From positions 1 through 6,135 of the forward strand of contig JAIWOM010000092.1 in the NCBI GenBank assembly GCA_020216895.1: a DNA stretch of 6,135 bases, in the 5' to 3' direction. How positions within the stretch are numbered: position 1 is the stretch's first letter; the number at the start of each line of letters is the position of its first letter. The position numbers and the translations under genes were made by a program. The notes below the pieces were generated by a model. That model saw only the letters and a list, made by a program, of their open reading frames with translations, did no database searches and was not told where the DNA came from. The DNA is from Microcella sp. (GTDB lineage Bacteria > Actinomycetota > Actinomycetes > Actinomycetales > Microbacteriaceae). Of this stretch, positions 1 through 5,838 are shown in pieces.

Positions 1-988
1 GGTCGCCGCGCGCCTCGGCGAGCTACTGGGGGCGCCCGTCGCCTTCGCGGCCGACACGGTCGGCGACGCGGCGGCGGATGCGGTGGCCGGGCTCGCCGAC
101 GGGCAAGTCGCCGTGCTCGAGAATCTGCGGTTCAACCCGGGGGAGACCGCGAAGGATGCGGCCGAGCGCCAGGCCTTCGCCGACCAGCTCGCCCGCTTCG
201 GCGACGCGCTCGTCTCCGACGGCTTCGGCGTCGTGCACCGCAAGCAGGCCAGCGTCTACGAGCTCGCGCAGACCCTGCCGAGCGCGGCGGGCCTGCTCAT
301 CGCCACGGAGACCGACGTGCTCGACCGCCTCACCGAGCGCCCCGAGCGCCCGTACACGGTCGTGCTCGGCGGGTCGAAGGTCAGCGACAAGCTTGGCGTC
401 ATCCAGCACCTGCTGCCGCGGGTCGACCGCCTGCTCATCGGCGGCGGGATGCTGTTCACCTTCCTCGCCGCCCAGGGCCACAAGGTGGGCGCGAGCCTGC
501 TCGAGGCCGACCAGCTCGACACCGTGCGGGGCTACCTCGCCGAGGCCGCCGAGCGCGGCGTCGAGATCGTGCTGCCCACCGACGTGGTCGTCGCCGAGCG
601 GTTCGCCGCCGACGCGCCCCACACGGTGCAGAGGGCCGACGACATCGAGGGCGGGCCGGCGGGAGCATCCGGCATCGGGCTCGACATCGGGCCGGAGACC
701 GCGGCCCGCTTCGCGGAGCTCGTCGCCTCGTCGACCACCGTGTTCTGGAACGGCCCGATGGGCGTGTTCGAGTTCCCGGCCTTCGCCGGCGGCACCCGCG
801 CCGTCGCCGAGGCCCTCACGCGGGTCAGCGGGCTCGGCGTCGTCGGCGGGGGCGACTCCGCCGCGGCCGTGCGCGCCCTCGGCTTCAGCGATGACGATTT
901 CGGGCACGTCTCCACCGGAGGCGGCGCCAGCCTCGAGTTCCTCGAGGGCAAGAAGCTCCCCGGACTGGAGGTCCTCGGATGGCAGTGA
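1..988 (+). CDS. pgk: Phosphoglycerate kinase, 5'-truncated by window edge
   Basis: Cytosolic glycolytic enzyme that transfers phosphate between 1,3-bisphosphoglycerate and ADP, giving 3-phosphoglycerate and ATP. The reading frame is open from base 2 to the TGA at 986-988 and gives 328 residues. From a usual family length near 400, I estimate that about 75 N-terminal residues lie upstream. In fragment numbering, ENLRFNPGE is at 40-48 (substrate-side N domain), GGSKVSDK at 123-130, the nucleotide-loop motif GPMGVFE at 251-257, GGGDS at 272-276, and the C-terminal [14 protein letters not shown] at 294-307. These are the standard PGK signatures, and both nucleotide-binding motifs are intact. The internal GTG at 83 is not the start, because clear PGK sequence continues upstream of it to the edge. 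The last 10 nt overlap tpiA, so translational coupling is likely. There are no cysteines in the visible part. The gene is presumably transcribed from a promoter upstream of gap or pgk, outside the window. Confidence 0.97.
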   Translation, partial: VAARLGELLGAPVAFAADTVGDAAADAVAGLADGQVAVLENLRFNPGETAKDAAERQAFADQLARFGDALVSDGFGVVHRKQASVYELAQTLPSAAGLLIATETDVLDRLTERPERPYTVVLGGSKVSDKLGVIQHLLPRVDRLLIGGGMLFTFLAAQGHKVGASLLEADQLDTVRGYLAEAAERGVEIVLPTDVVVAERFAADAPHTVQRADDIEGGPAGASGIGLDIGPETAARFAELVASSTTVFWNGPMGVFEFPAFAGGTRAVAEALTRVSGLGVVGGGDSAAAVRALGFSDDDFGHVSTGGGASLEFLEGKKLPGLEVLGWQ

Positions 989-1770
989 GCCGCACCCCGC
1001 TCATCGCGGGCAACTGGAAGATGAACCTCGACCACCTGCAGTCGATCGCGTTCGTGCAGAAGCTCGCCTGGAGCCTGCGCGACGCGAAGCACGACTACTC
1101 CGAGGTCGAGGTGGCGGTCTTCCCGCCGTTCACCGACCTTCGGAGCGTGCAGACGCTCGTCACGGCGGACAAGCTCGACCTCCGCTACGGCGGCCAGGAC
1201 CTCTCGGAGCACGACAGCGGCGCCTACACCGGCGAGGTCTCGGGGGCCTTCCTCGCCGCCCTGGACTGCCGCTACGTGATCATCGGGCACAGCGAGCGGC
1301 GCCAGTACCACGGCGAGACCGACGAGCTCATCGCCCGCAAGACGGTCGCCGCGCTGCGTCACGGCCTCGTGCCAGTGGTCTGCGTGGGGGAGACCGCGGA
1401 GGACCTCGAGCAGCACGGCCCCTCGGCCGTGCCGGTCGCGCAGCTCGGAACCGTTCTCGCGGCGCTGGATGCCGATGCCGACATCGTCGTCGCCTACGAG
1501 CCCGTCTGGGCCATCGGGTCGGGCCAGGCTGCCACCCCGGAGCAGGCCCAGCAGGTCTGCGCAGCCCTCCGCGCGAGCATCGCCGAGACGCTCGGCGAGG
1601 AGGCCGCGGCGCGCACCCGCATCCTCTACGGCGGCTCGGTCAAGGCGGCGAACATCGCCGGCTTCATGAAGCACAAGGATGTCGACGGCGCGCTCGTCGG
1701 CGGTGCGAGCCTCGACGTCGAGGAGTTCGCGAGCATCGCCCGCTTCCCGAAGCACGTCGGCACCGCCTGA
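979..1770 (+). CDS. tpiA: Triosephosphate isomerase
   Basis: Interconverts dihydroxyacetone phosphate and glyceraldehyde 3-phosphate in the cytosol. The protein has 263 residues, a normal length for a bacterial single-domain TIM barrel of about 250. The N-terminal GNWKMN motif supplies Asn12 and Lys14. IIGHSERR supplies the electrophile His104. [11 protein letters not shown] supplies the catalytic base Glu174 and the start of the flexible loop 6. LYGGSVK at 217-222 and the GALVGGASL phosphate-binding segment near 237-245 are present, so every catalytic element is in place. The ATG at 979 has a Shine-Dalgarno GGAGG at 967-971 with 7-nt spacing, and it lies inside the last codons of pgk (10-nt overlap), so the two are probably translationally coupled. 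Three cysteines (97, 135, 194) make it, with OpcA, one of only two cysteine-containing proteins visible here. The TGA stop is at 1768-1770. Confidence 0.98.
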   Translation: MAVSRTPLIAGNWKMNLDHLQSIAFVQKLAWSLRDAKHDYSEVEVAVFPPFTDLRSVQTLVTADKLDLRYGGQDLSEHDSGAYTGEVSGAFLAALDCRYVIIGHSERRQYHGETDELIARKTVAALRHGLVPVVCVGETAEDLEQHGPSAVPVAQLGTVLAALDADADIVVAYEPVWAIGSGQAATPEQAQQVCAALRASIAETLGEEAAARTRILYGGSVKAANIAGFMKHKDVDGALVGGASLDVEEFASIARFPKHVGTA

Positions 1771-1793
1771 CCCGCCCCCGGCCCGCCGTCCGG

Positions 1794-1799
1794 TAGGCT
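1794..1799 (+). promoter_or_regulatory. Possible -10 element for secG-rbpA
   Basis: The hexamer TAGGCT lies in the 64-nt tpiA-secG gap, 35 nt before the secG GTG. It fits the actinobacterial TAnnnT form of the -10 box, and its position leaves room for a short 5' leader. I see no convincing -35 box at the usual distance (around 1771-1777 the sequence is only C/G-rich). Chance occurrence is possible. The alternative is simple read-through from pgk-tpiA. Confidence 0.3.
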
Positions 1800-1820
1800 T
1801 GCAGATCGTCCGACACGCGC

Positions 1821-1826
1821 GAGAGG
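1821..1826 (+). promoter_or_regulatory. Ribosome binding site that fixes the secG start
   Basis: GAGAGG sits 8 nt before the GTG at 1835. The secG frame is open much further upstream, back into tpiA, but only this start has a Shine-Dalgarno match and gives a protein beginning directly at the first SecG membrane helix. Confidence 0.7.
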
Positions 1827-1834
1827 TTCACCCC

Positions 1835-2083
1835 GTGGAAATCCTTCAGGTCGTGCTCCAGGTCATCCTGGGCATCACGAGCCTTCTTCTGACCCTGATG
1901 ATCCTGTTGCACCGCGGTCGCGGTGGCGGGCTCTCCGACATGTTCGGCGGCGGCGTCACCTCGAACCTCGGCGCCTCCGGCGTGGCCGAGCGCAACCTCA
2001 ACCGCATCACGGTCGTCCTCGCCCTGGTCTGGGTGAGCTCCATCGTGATCCTCGGGCTCATCACCCGCTTCAGCGCGGTCTAG
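1835..2083 (+). CDS. secG: Preprotein translocase subunit SecG
   Basis: Small inner-membrane subunit of the SecYEG channel that assists SecA-driven export of unfolded proteins. With the GTG start at 1835 the protein has 82 residues, the normal size for SecG. Two hydrophobic helices are visible, about residues 4-25 and 58-77. Between them is the characteristic glycine-rich cytoplasmic loop with HRGRGGGLSDMFGGG at 26-40, followed by the NLNRIT segment leading into helix 2. This two-helix layout with the GGLSDMFGGG loop is diagnostic for actinobacterial SecG. Starting further upstream would add sequence that reads out of frame over the end of tpiA and is not membrane-like. It is placed after tpiA, as in Mycobacterium tuberculosis (gap-pgk-tpi-secG), and 11 nt before rbpA. 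The stop TAG at 2081-2083 touches the rbpA Shine-Dalgarno sequence. Confidence 0.95.
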   Translation: MEILQVVLQVILGITSLLLTLMILLHRGRGGGLSDMFGGGVTSNLGASGVAERNLNRITVVLALVWVSSIVILGLITRFSAV

Positions 2084-2094
2084 GGGAGGCGGAG

Positions 2095-2451
2095 ATGGTG
2101 TCAGGAGGCAGCGCGATCCGCGGCTCGCGAGTCGGGTCCGGCCCCATGGGCGAGCAGGATCGCGGCGTGCACGCCGAGCGCATCGCCGTCTCGTACTGGG
2201 ATGCCATGGGCAACGAGACGGTGCGGTACTTCGCGGCGAACCTCCCGGAGGAGGAGATCCCCGAGACCATCGACTCGCCGTCGACGGGTCTTCCGGCCGG
2301 TCGCGACAAGAACAACCCGCCCCAGGTGGCGAAGAACGAGCCCTACAAGACGCACCTGGCCTACGTGAAGGAGCGCCGCACCGAGGAGGAGGCGGCGCAG
2401 ATCCTCGACGAGGCCCTGCAGAAGCTCCGCGAGCGGCGCGGTTCGGCCTAG
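2095..2451 (+). CDS. rbpA: RNA polymerase-binding protein RbpA
   Basis: Actinobacterial transcription factor that binds RNA polymerase and the group I/II sigma factor and stabilises the open complex. The 118-residue product shows the family layout: an N-terminal tail with IRGSRVGSG (8-16), a core domain of about 27-71 containing ISYWD-like and ETVRYFAANLPEEEIP segments, a linker with NEPYKTH (81-87), and a C-terminal helical sigma-interaction domain (about 88-116) with KERR (92-95). It is slightly longer than the M. tuberculosis protein (about 111 residues). It has no cysteine, so it cannot use the cysteine zinc site described for the Streptomyces protein. Lys85 falls where the M. tuberculosis protein, by my alignment, has Arg79, a residue that touches promoter DNA, while the two arginines of KERR match Arg88 and Arg89. 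The ATG at 2095 has GGGGAGG at 2083-2089 (5-nt spacing), and its spacing from secG suggests co-transcription. The nearby GTG at 2098 is a less likely start. Confidence 0.92.
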   Translation: MVSGGSAIRGSRVGSGPMGEQDRGVHAERIAVSYWDAMGNETVRYFAANLPEEEIPETIDSPSTGLPAGRDKNNPPQVAKNEPYKTHLAYVKERRTEEEAAQILDEALQKLRERRGSA

Positions 2452-2462
2452 GGCCAGACCCA

Positions 2463-2485
2463 GCCCGTCCGCCGCGGGGACGGGC
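2463..2485. terminator. GC-rich hairpin between convergent operons, probable bidirectional terminator
   Basis: A perfect 8-bp inverted repeat, GCCCGTCC at 2463-2470 and GGACGGGC at 2478-2485, with a 7-nt loop. It lies in the 46-bp space between the rbpA stop (2451) and the pgl stop (2498). No T-tract follows on either strand, so it is not a classical intrinsic terminator. Strong hairpins without a U-tract are common at the ends of actinobacterial operons. Its position, serving both converging transcripts, supports the call. Confidence 0.6.
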
Positions 2486-2497
2486 GCGCCCGGCGGA

Positions 2498-3301
2498 TCA
2501 GGGAGTCCAATCGGGCTGGTCCATCGCACCCGTCCAGTAGCTGGTGGGCGCGATGAGCGCGGCCGGCACCTCTGCCGAGGCCGCCTCGTCGACGAAGAAC
2601 AGTGTGCGCCGCTGCCCGAGCACGCCGGCGACGGGCACGTCGACCACGCCCGCACCGGCGAGCGCGAGTCCGAGCGCGGCGGCCTTGTCCGCCCCGGCCA
2701 GCACGAGCCACACGCGCTCGGATGCGTTGATCAGCGGGAGCGTCAGGCTGAGGCGCTGCGGCGGCGGCTTGGGGGAGTCGTGGACCGCGATGACACCGGG
2801 CTCGGCCACGGTCGGCCCGGGGCGCTCGGGGAAGAGCGAGGCGATGTGCCCATCGGGGCCGACTCCCAGGAACGTGATCGCGAACGACGGGTAGACACCG
2901 TCGCCGGCCGCGCGCAGCTCGTCGTCGTATCGGCGAGCGGCCGCCTCAAGGTCGAGCCCCTCATCGGAGGCGGGGAAGGGGTGAATGTTCGCCGAGGGGA
3001 TGGCCACCGCATCCAGGAGCGCCTCGCGGGCCTGCCGCTCGTTGCGATCGGGATGACCGGTGGGCACCCAGCGCTCGTCGCCCCACCAGGCGTGCACCCG
3101 GCTCCAGTCGAGCCGATCACGGTCGGGATGCGCGGCGATCGCCGCGAGCACTTCGATGCCGACGGAGCCGCCCGTCAGCACGATGTGCACCACGGGGCGC
3201 TCCGCGAGAAGCTCGGTCATGGAGCTGACGAAGCGATCAGCCGCGGCGGCCGCGAGGGCCGCGCGATCGGTGTGGACGAGGACGCGGCGGTCGGTCGACA
3301 C
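2498..3301 (-). CDS. pgl: 6-phosphogluconolactonase
   Basis: Hydrolyses 6-phosphoglucono-1,5-lactone to 6-phosphogluconate, the second step of the oxidative pentose phosphate pathway, in the cytosol. It is a member of the NagB/DevB-like sugar-phosphate family. From the GTG at 3301 the protein has 267 residues, close to the family norm of about 240-260. Motifs seen are LTGGS at 42-46 (phosphate loop), WWGDERWVP at 72-80, and GVGPDGHIASLFP at 146-158 with the catalytic His152. The frame is open upstream to 3391, but that region overlaps the end of opcA and encodes basic, unrelated sequence. The GTG at 3301 is preceded by AGAGAGG (3312-3318, 10-nt spacing), so I chose it. A C-terminal tail of about 18 residues ending in DQPDWTP is slightly longer than usual. 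It is last in the pgi-zwf-opcA-pgl operon, 34 nt after opcA. It contains no cysteine. Confidence 0.95.
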   Translation of the reverse strand: MSTDRRVLVHTDRAALAAAAADRFVSSMTELLAERPVVHIVLTGGSVGIEVLAAIAAHPDRDRLDWSRVHAWWGDERWVPTGHPDRNERQAREALLDAVAIPSANIHPFPASDEGLDLEAAARRYDDELRAAGDGVYPSFAITFLGVGPDGHIASLFPERPGPTVAEPGVIAVHDSPKPPPQRLSLTLPLINASERVWLVLAGADKAAALGLALAGAGVVDVPVAGVLGQRRTLFFVDEAASAEVPAALIAPTSYWTGAMDQPDWTP

Positions 3302-3311
3302 GGTGGTGGAG

Positions 3312-3318
3312 CCTCTCT
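3312..3318 (-). promoter_or_regulatory. Ribosome binding site that fixes the pgl start
   Basis: AGAGAGG on the minus strand, in the 34-nt opcA-pgl gap and 10 nt before the GTG at 3301. It supports this start over the longer open frame that begins at 3391 inside opcA. Confidence 0.6.
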
Positions 3319-3335
3319 GTGGAGCGGACGCGCGA

Positions 3336-4274
3336 TCAGCGCGACGGTGCGACGGCCGAAGCCGGTCCGAAGCCGCTCGCGAGCACCGCACCGAACTCGT
3401 CGTCGGGGTCGAGCCTACGCAGTTCCTCGGCGAGGCACTCGCGCAGGCCGCGGCGCGGCAGCGACAGCTCGTGCTGCGGCTGCCCGGGCTGGTCGAGCGA
3501 GACGACGCCGGGGCGGGTGCGCTCGAGCCGGATCGCTCCGGATGCGCGATGCAGCACCACGCGGTGGATACCGGTCGACGGCGAGGAGCCCGCGACCTCC
3601 ACCTCGACGTCGACCTGCAGCCGGAGACCCAGCCAGGCCGCGAGCAGCGAGGTCGAGGGGCTGTCGGCCGCGCCCGCGACCTCGACCCGGGTGATCGGCT
3701 CGTACGGCGGCTGGTCGAGGGCTGCCGCGAGCTGCGCGCGCCAGAGGGTCAGGCGCGTCCAGGCGAAATCGGTGTCGCCGGGGCGGTACCCCGCGGCGAT
3801 GCGGCGGAGAGCCTCCTGCGGGTCGTGGGCGGATCCCGCATCCGTGATGCGCCGCTGCGCGAGGCGACCGAGCGGGGTGTCGCACACCGCGTCGGGGCAC
3901 TCGCCGGGCCACCACGACACGACGGGCGCGTCGGGCAGCAGGAGCCCCGTCACGAGACCGCGGAGGTCGGAGGCCGTGTCGCCGTGGGCGCGGAGGACGA
4001 TGACCTCGCTGGCTCCGGCATCGCCCCCGACCCGGATCTCTGCGTCGAGCCGTGGAGCGGGTGCAGCCGCATCGGTCGACACGACGATGATGCGCATCGG
4101 ATGCTCGCGCGAGGCCTCGTTGGCCGCGGCGATGACATCCTCCTCCTCGCCGATCTCGCTCGTGATGATGAGCGTGAGCACGCGGCCGAGGGCAACGGCG
4201 CCGGCCTCATCACGGATGCGGACGAGGGTCTTCGAGACCTGGCTCGCGGTCGTGTCGGGAAGGTCGATGATCAC
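3336..4274 (-). CDS. opcA: Glucose-6-phosphate dehydrogenase assembly protein OpcA
   Basis: Partner protein needed for assembly or full activity of glucose-6-phosphate dehydrogenase, found in cyanobacteria and actinobacteria. The 312-residue product has the family's N-terminal segment (IIDLPDTTASQVSK at 2-15, then GAVALGRVLTLII at 25-37), the conserved VVSWWPGECP region (118-127), LAQRRITDAG (138-147), and a central DFAWTRLTLWRAQLA (169-183), followed by the C-terminal domain. The length is typical of the actinobacterial form. The start is a GTG at 4274 that overlaps the zwf stop as GTGA. A Shine-Dalgarno GGAGG lies inside the end of zwf at 4280-4284 (5-nt spacing), and the N-terminus matches the family start. 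Cysteines are at 126, 131 and 280, and the first two form a C-x4-C pair beside the WWPG motif. The direct neighbourhood with zwf agrees with its role. It has no known catalytic activity of its own. Confidence 0.95.
   Translation of the reverse strand: MIIDLPDTTASQVSKTLVRIRDEAGAVALGRVLTLIITSEIGEEEDVIAAANEASREHPMRIIVVSTDAAAPAPRLDAEIRVGGDAGASEVIVLRAHGDTASDLRGLVTGLLLPDAPVVSWWPGECPDAVCDTPLGRLAQRRITDAGSAHDPQEALRRIAAGYRPGDTDFAWTRLTLWRAQLAAALDQPPYEPITRVEVAGAADSPSTSLLAAWLGLRLQVDVEVEVAGSSPSTGIHRVVLHRASGAIRLERTRPGVVSLDQPGQPQHELSLPRRGLRECLAEELRRLDPDDEFGAVLASGFGPASAVAPSR
4271..4274 (-). promoter_or_regulatory. GTGA stop-start overlap coupling zwf to opcA
   Basis: On the minus strand the opcA start GTG (4274-4272) shares two bases with the zwf stop TGA (4273-4271). 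With the GGAGG at 4280-4284 this is a standard arrangement for translational coupling by terminating ribosomes, and it would help keep the two partner proteins in proportion. Confidence 0.8.
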
Positions 4275-5812
4275 GGGCGCCTCCAGACGCGTCCATCGCG
4301 GGCCAGCAGGTCGTCGGCCGACTGCGGCCCCCAGGTGCCGGGGGCGTACGGCTCGGGGCGGCCCTGCGTCGCCCAGAACTCCTCGATCGGGTCGAGGATC
4401 TTCCAGCTGAGCTCGACCTCCTCGTGCCGCGGGAACAGCGGCGGGTCGCCGAGCAGCACATCGAGGATGAGGCGCTCGTAGGCCTCGGGGCTCGCCTCGG
4501 TGAAGGCGTGGCCGTAGCCGAAGTCCATGGTGACGTCGCGCACCTGCATGCCGGCACCCGGCACCTTGGAGCCGAAGCGGATCGTCACGCCCTCATCGGG
4601 CTGCACGCGGATCACGAGGGCGTTCTGGCCGAGGGCCGAGGTCTGCGCCTCGGCGAACAGGTACTGCGGAGCCCGCTTGAACACGACCGCGATCTCAGTC
4701 ACACGGCGCCCCAGGCGCTTGCCCGCGCGCAGGTAGAACGGCACGCCCGCCCAGCGCCGGGTGTTGATGTCGAGGCGCATGGCCGCGTAGGTCTCGGTGA
4801 CCGACTCGGGGTTCATGCCCTCCTCGTCGAGGAAGCCCGGGACCCACTGCCCGCCCTGCCACCCGCTCGCGTACTGCCCGCGCGCCGTGCCCGTGCTGAG
4901 GTCCCGGGGGAGGCGGACGGCCGACAGCACCTTCTCCTTCTCCGCGCGCAGGTCGGCCGCGTCGAACGACACGGGCTCCTCCATCGCGGTCAGCGCGAGC
5001 AGCTGGAGCAGGTGGTTCTGGATGACGTCCCGCGCGGCGCCGATGCCGTCGTAGTAGCCCGCGCGACCGCCGACGCCGATGTCCTCGGCCATCGTGATCT
5101 GCACGTGGTCGACGTAGTTCGCGTTCCAGATGGGCTCGTAGAGCATGTTCGCGAACCGCAGGGCGAGGATGTTCTGGACGGTCTCCTTGCCGAGGTAGTG
5201 GTCGATGCGGAACACCGAGTCGGGCGGGAAGACCGACTCGACGACGTCGTTGAGCTCGCGCGCGGACTGCAGGTCGCTGCCGAAGGGCTTCTCGATGACC
5301 ACGCGGCGCCACTCGCCCGGCTTCGCCTCGGCCAGACCGCTGCGGCGCAGCTGCTCGGTCACGAGCGGGAAGGACTTCGGTGGGATCGACAGGTAGAAGG
5401 CGTGGTTGCCCATCGTGCCGCGCTCGCGGTCGAGGTCGCCGAGCGTCTCCGCGAGCCGCGCGAACGCCGCATCGTCGTCGAAGTCGCCGGAGACGAAGCG
5501 GATGCCGGCCGACAGCTGCCGCCAGACCTCCTCGTGGAAGGGCGTGCGCGCGTACTGCTTCACCGCGTCGTGCACGACCTGCTCGAAGTCCTGCGTCTCC
5601 CAGTCGCGCCGGGCGAAGCCGACGAGCGCGAAGCCCGGGGGCAGCAGACCGCGGTTCGCCAGGTCGTAGACCGCGGGCATGAGCTTCTTGCGCGAGAGGT
5701 CACCGGTGACGCCGAAGATGATCAGGCTGCTCGGCCCGGCGATGCGGTTGAGCCGACGATCATCGGGGGAGCGCAGCGGGTTGCTGTCGCGGTCGATGGC
5801 GACCGGGGCCAT
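4271..5812 (-). CDS. zwf: Glucose-6-phosphate 1-dehydrogenase
   Basis: Oxidises glucose 6-phosphate with NADP+ to 6-phosphogluconolactone, the entry step of the oxidative pentose phosphate pathway and a main NADPH source. The protein has 513 residues, normal for the family. The N-terminal Rossmann motif is FGVTGDLSRKKL at 33-44. EKPFG is at 174-178 with substrate-binding Lys175. The family signature RIDHYLGKE is at 202-210 with His205. The likely catalytic base is His267 in DVIQNHLLQ, by analogy with His240 of the Leuconostoc enzyme. The C-terminal (beta+alpha) domain includes FYLRAGKRL at 359-367. The first 25 or so residues are a polar extension before the Rossmann fold. The ATG at 5812 has GAGGAG at 5817-5822 (4-nt spacing). 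There are no cysteines in the whole protein. It lies 26 nt after pgi and overlaps opcA by 4 nt, so expression of zwf and opcA is probably coupled. Confidence 0.98.
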   Translation of the reverse strand: MAPVAIDRDSNPLRSPDDRRLNRIAGPSSLIIFGVTGDLSRKKLMPAVYDLANRGLLPPGFALVGFARRDWETQDFEQVVHDAVKQYARTPFHEEVWRQLSAGIRFVSGDFDDDAAFARLAETLGDLDRERGTMGNHAFYLSIPPKSFPLVTEQLRRSGLAEAKPGEWRRVVIEKPFGSDLQSARELNDVVESVFPPDSVFRIDHYLGKETVQNILALRFANMLYEPIWNANYVDHVQITMAEDIGVGGRAGYYDGIGAARDVIQNHLLQLLALTAMEEPVSFDAADLRAEKEKVLSAVRLPRDLSTGTARGQYASGWQGGQWVPGFLDEEGMNPESVTETYAAMRLDINTRRWAGVPFYLRAGKRLGRRVTEIAVVFKRAPQYLFAEAQTSALGQNALVIRVQPDEGVTIRFGSKVPGAGMQVRDVTMDFGYGHAFTEASPEAYERLILDVLLGDPPLFPRHEEVELSWKILDPIEEFWATQGRPEPYAPGTWGPQSADDLLARDGRVWRRP

Positions 5813-5838
5813 GGTTCTCCTCGTGGTGGCGGGGCGGG

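Noticed and set aside
532..1755. A 407-codon - strand open frame opposite pgk and tpiA
   Set aside because: It is antisense to two essential enzymes, spans their junction without regard to it, and shows no motif.
78..1796. A long + strand open frame running across pgk and tpiA in a different frame
   Set aside because: It overlaps two clearly identified enzymes, its translation is dominated by Arg, Ser, Pro and Ala, and it has no family motif. Long false frames are expected where the third codon position is nearly always G or C.
1679..1834. A longer secG beginning inside tpiA
   Set aside because: The added residues are not membrane-like and overlap tpiA. The GTG at 1835 has a proper ribosome binding site and gives the normal SecG size.
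3302..3391. A 30-residue N-terminal extension of pgl
   Set aside because: It overlaps the opcA end, is rich in Arg and Ser, has no match to the family, and would ignore the AGAGAGG site in front of the GTG at 3301.
3060..4481. Overlapping + strand open frames opposite pgl and opcA (also 3319-4410 and 2780-3694)
   Set aside because: They are mirror images of GC-rich coding sequence, low in complexity and rich in Arg, Gly and Ala, with no plausible ribosome binding site or known family.
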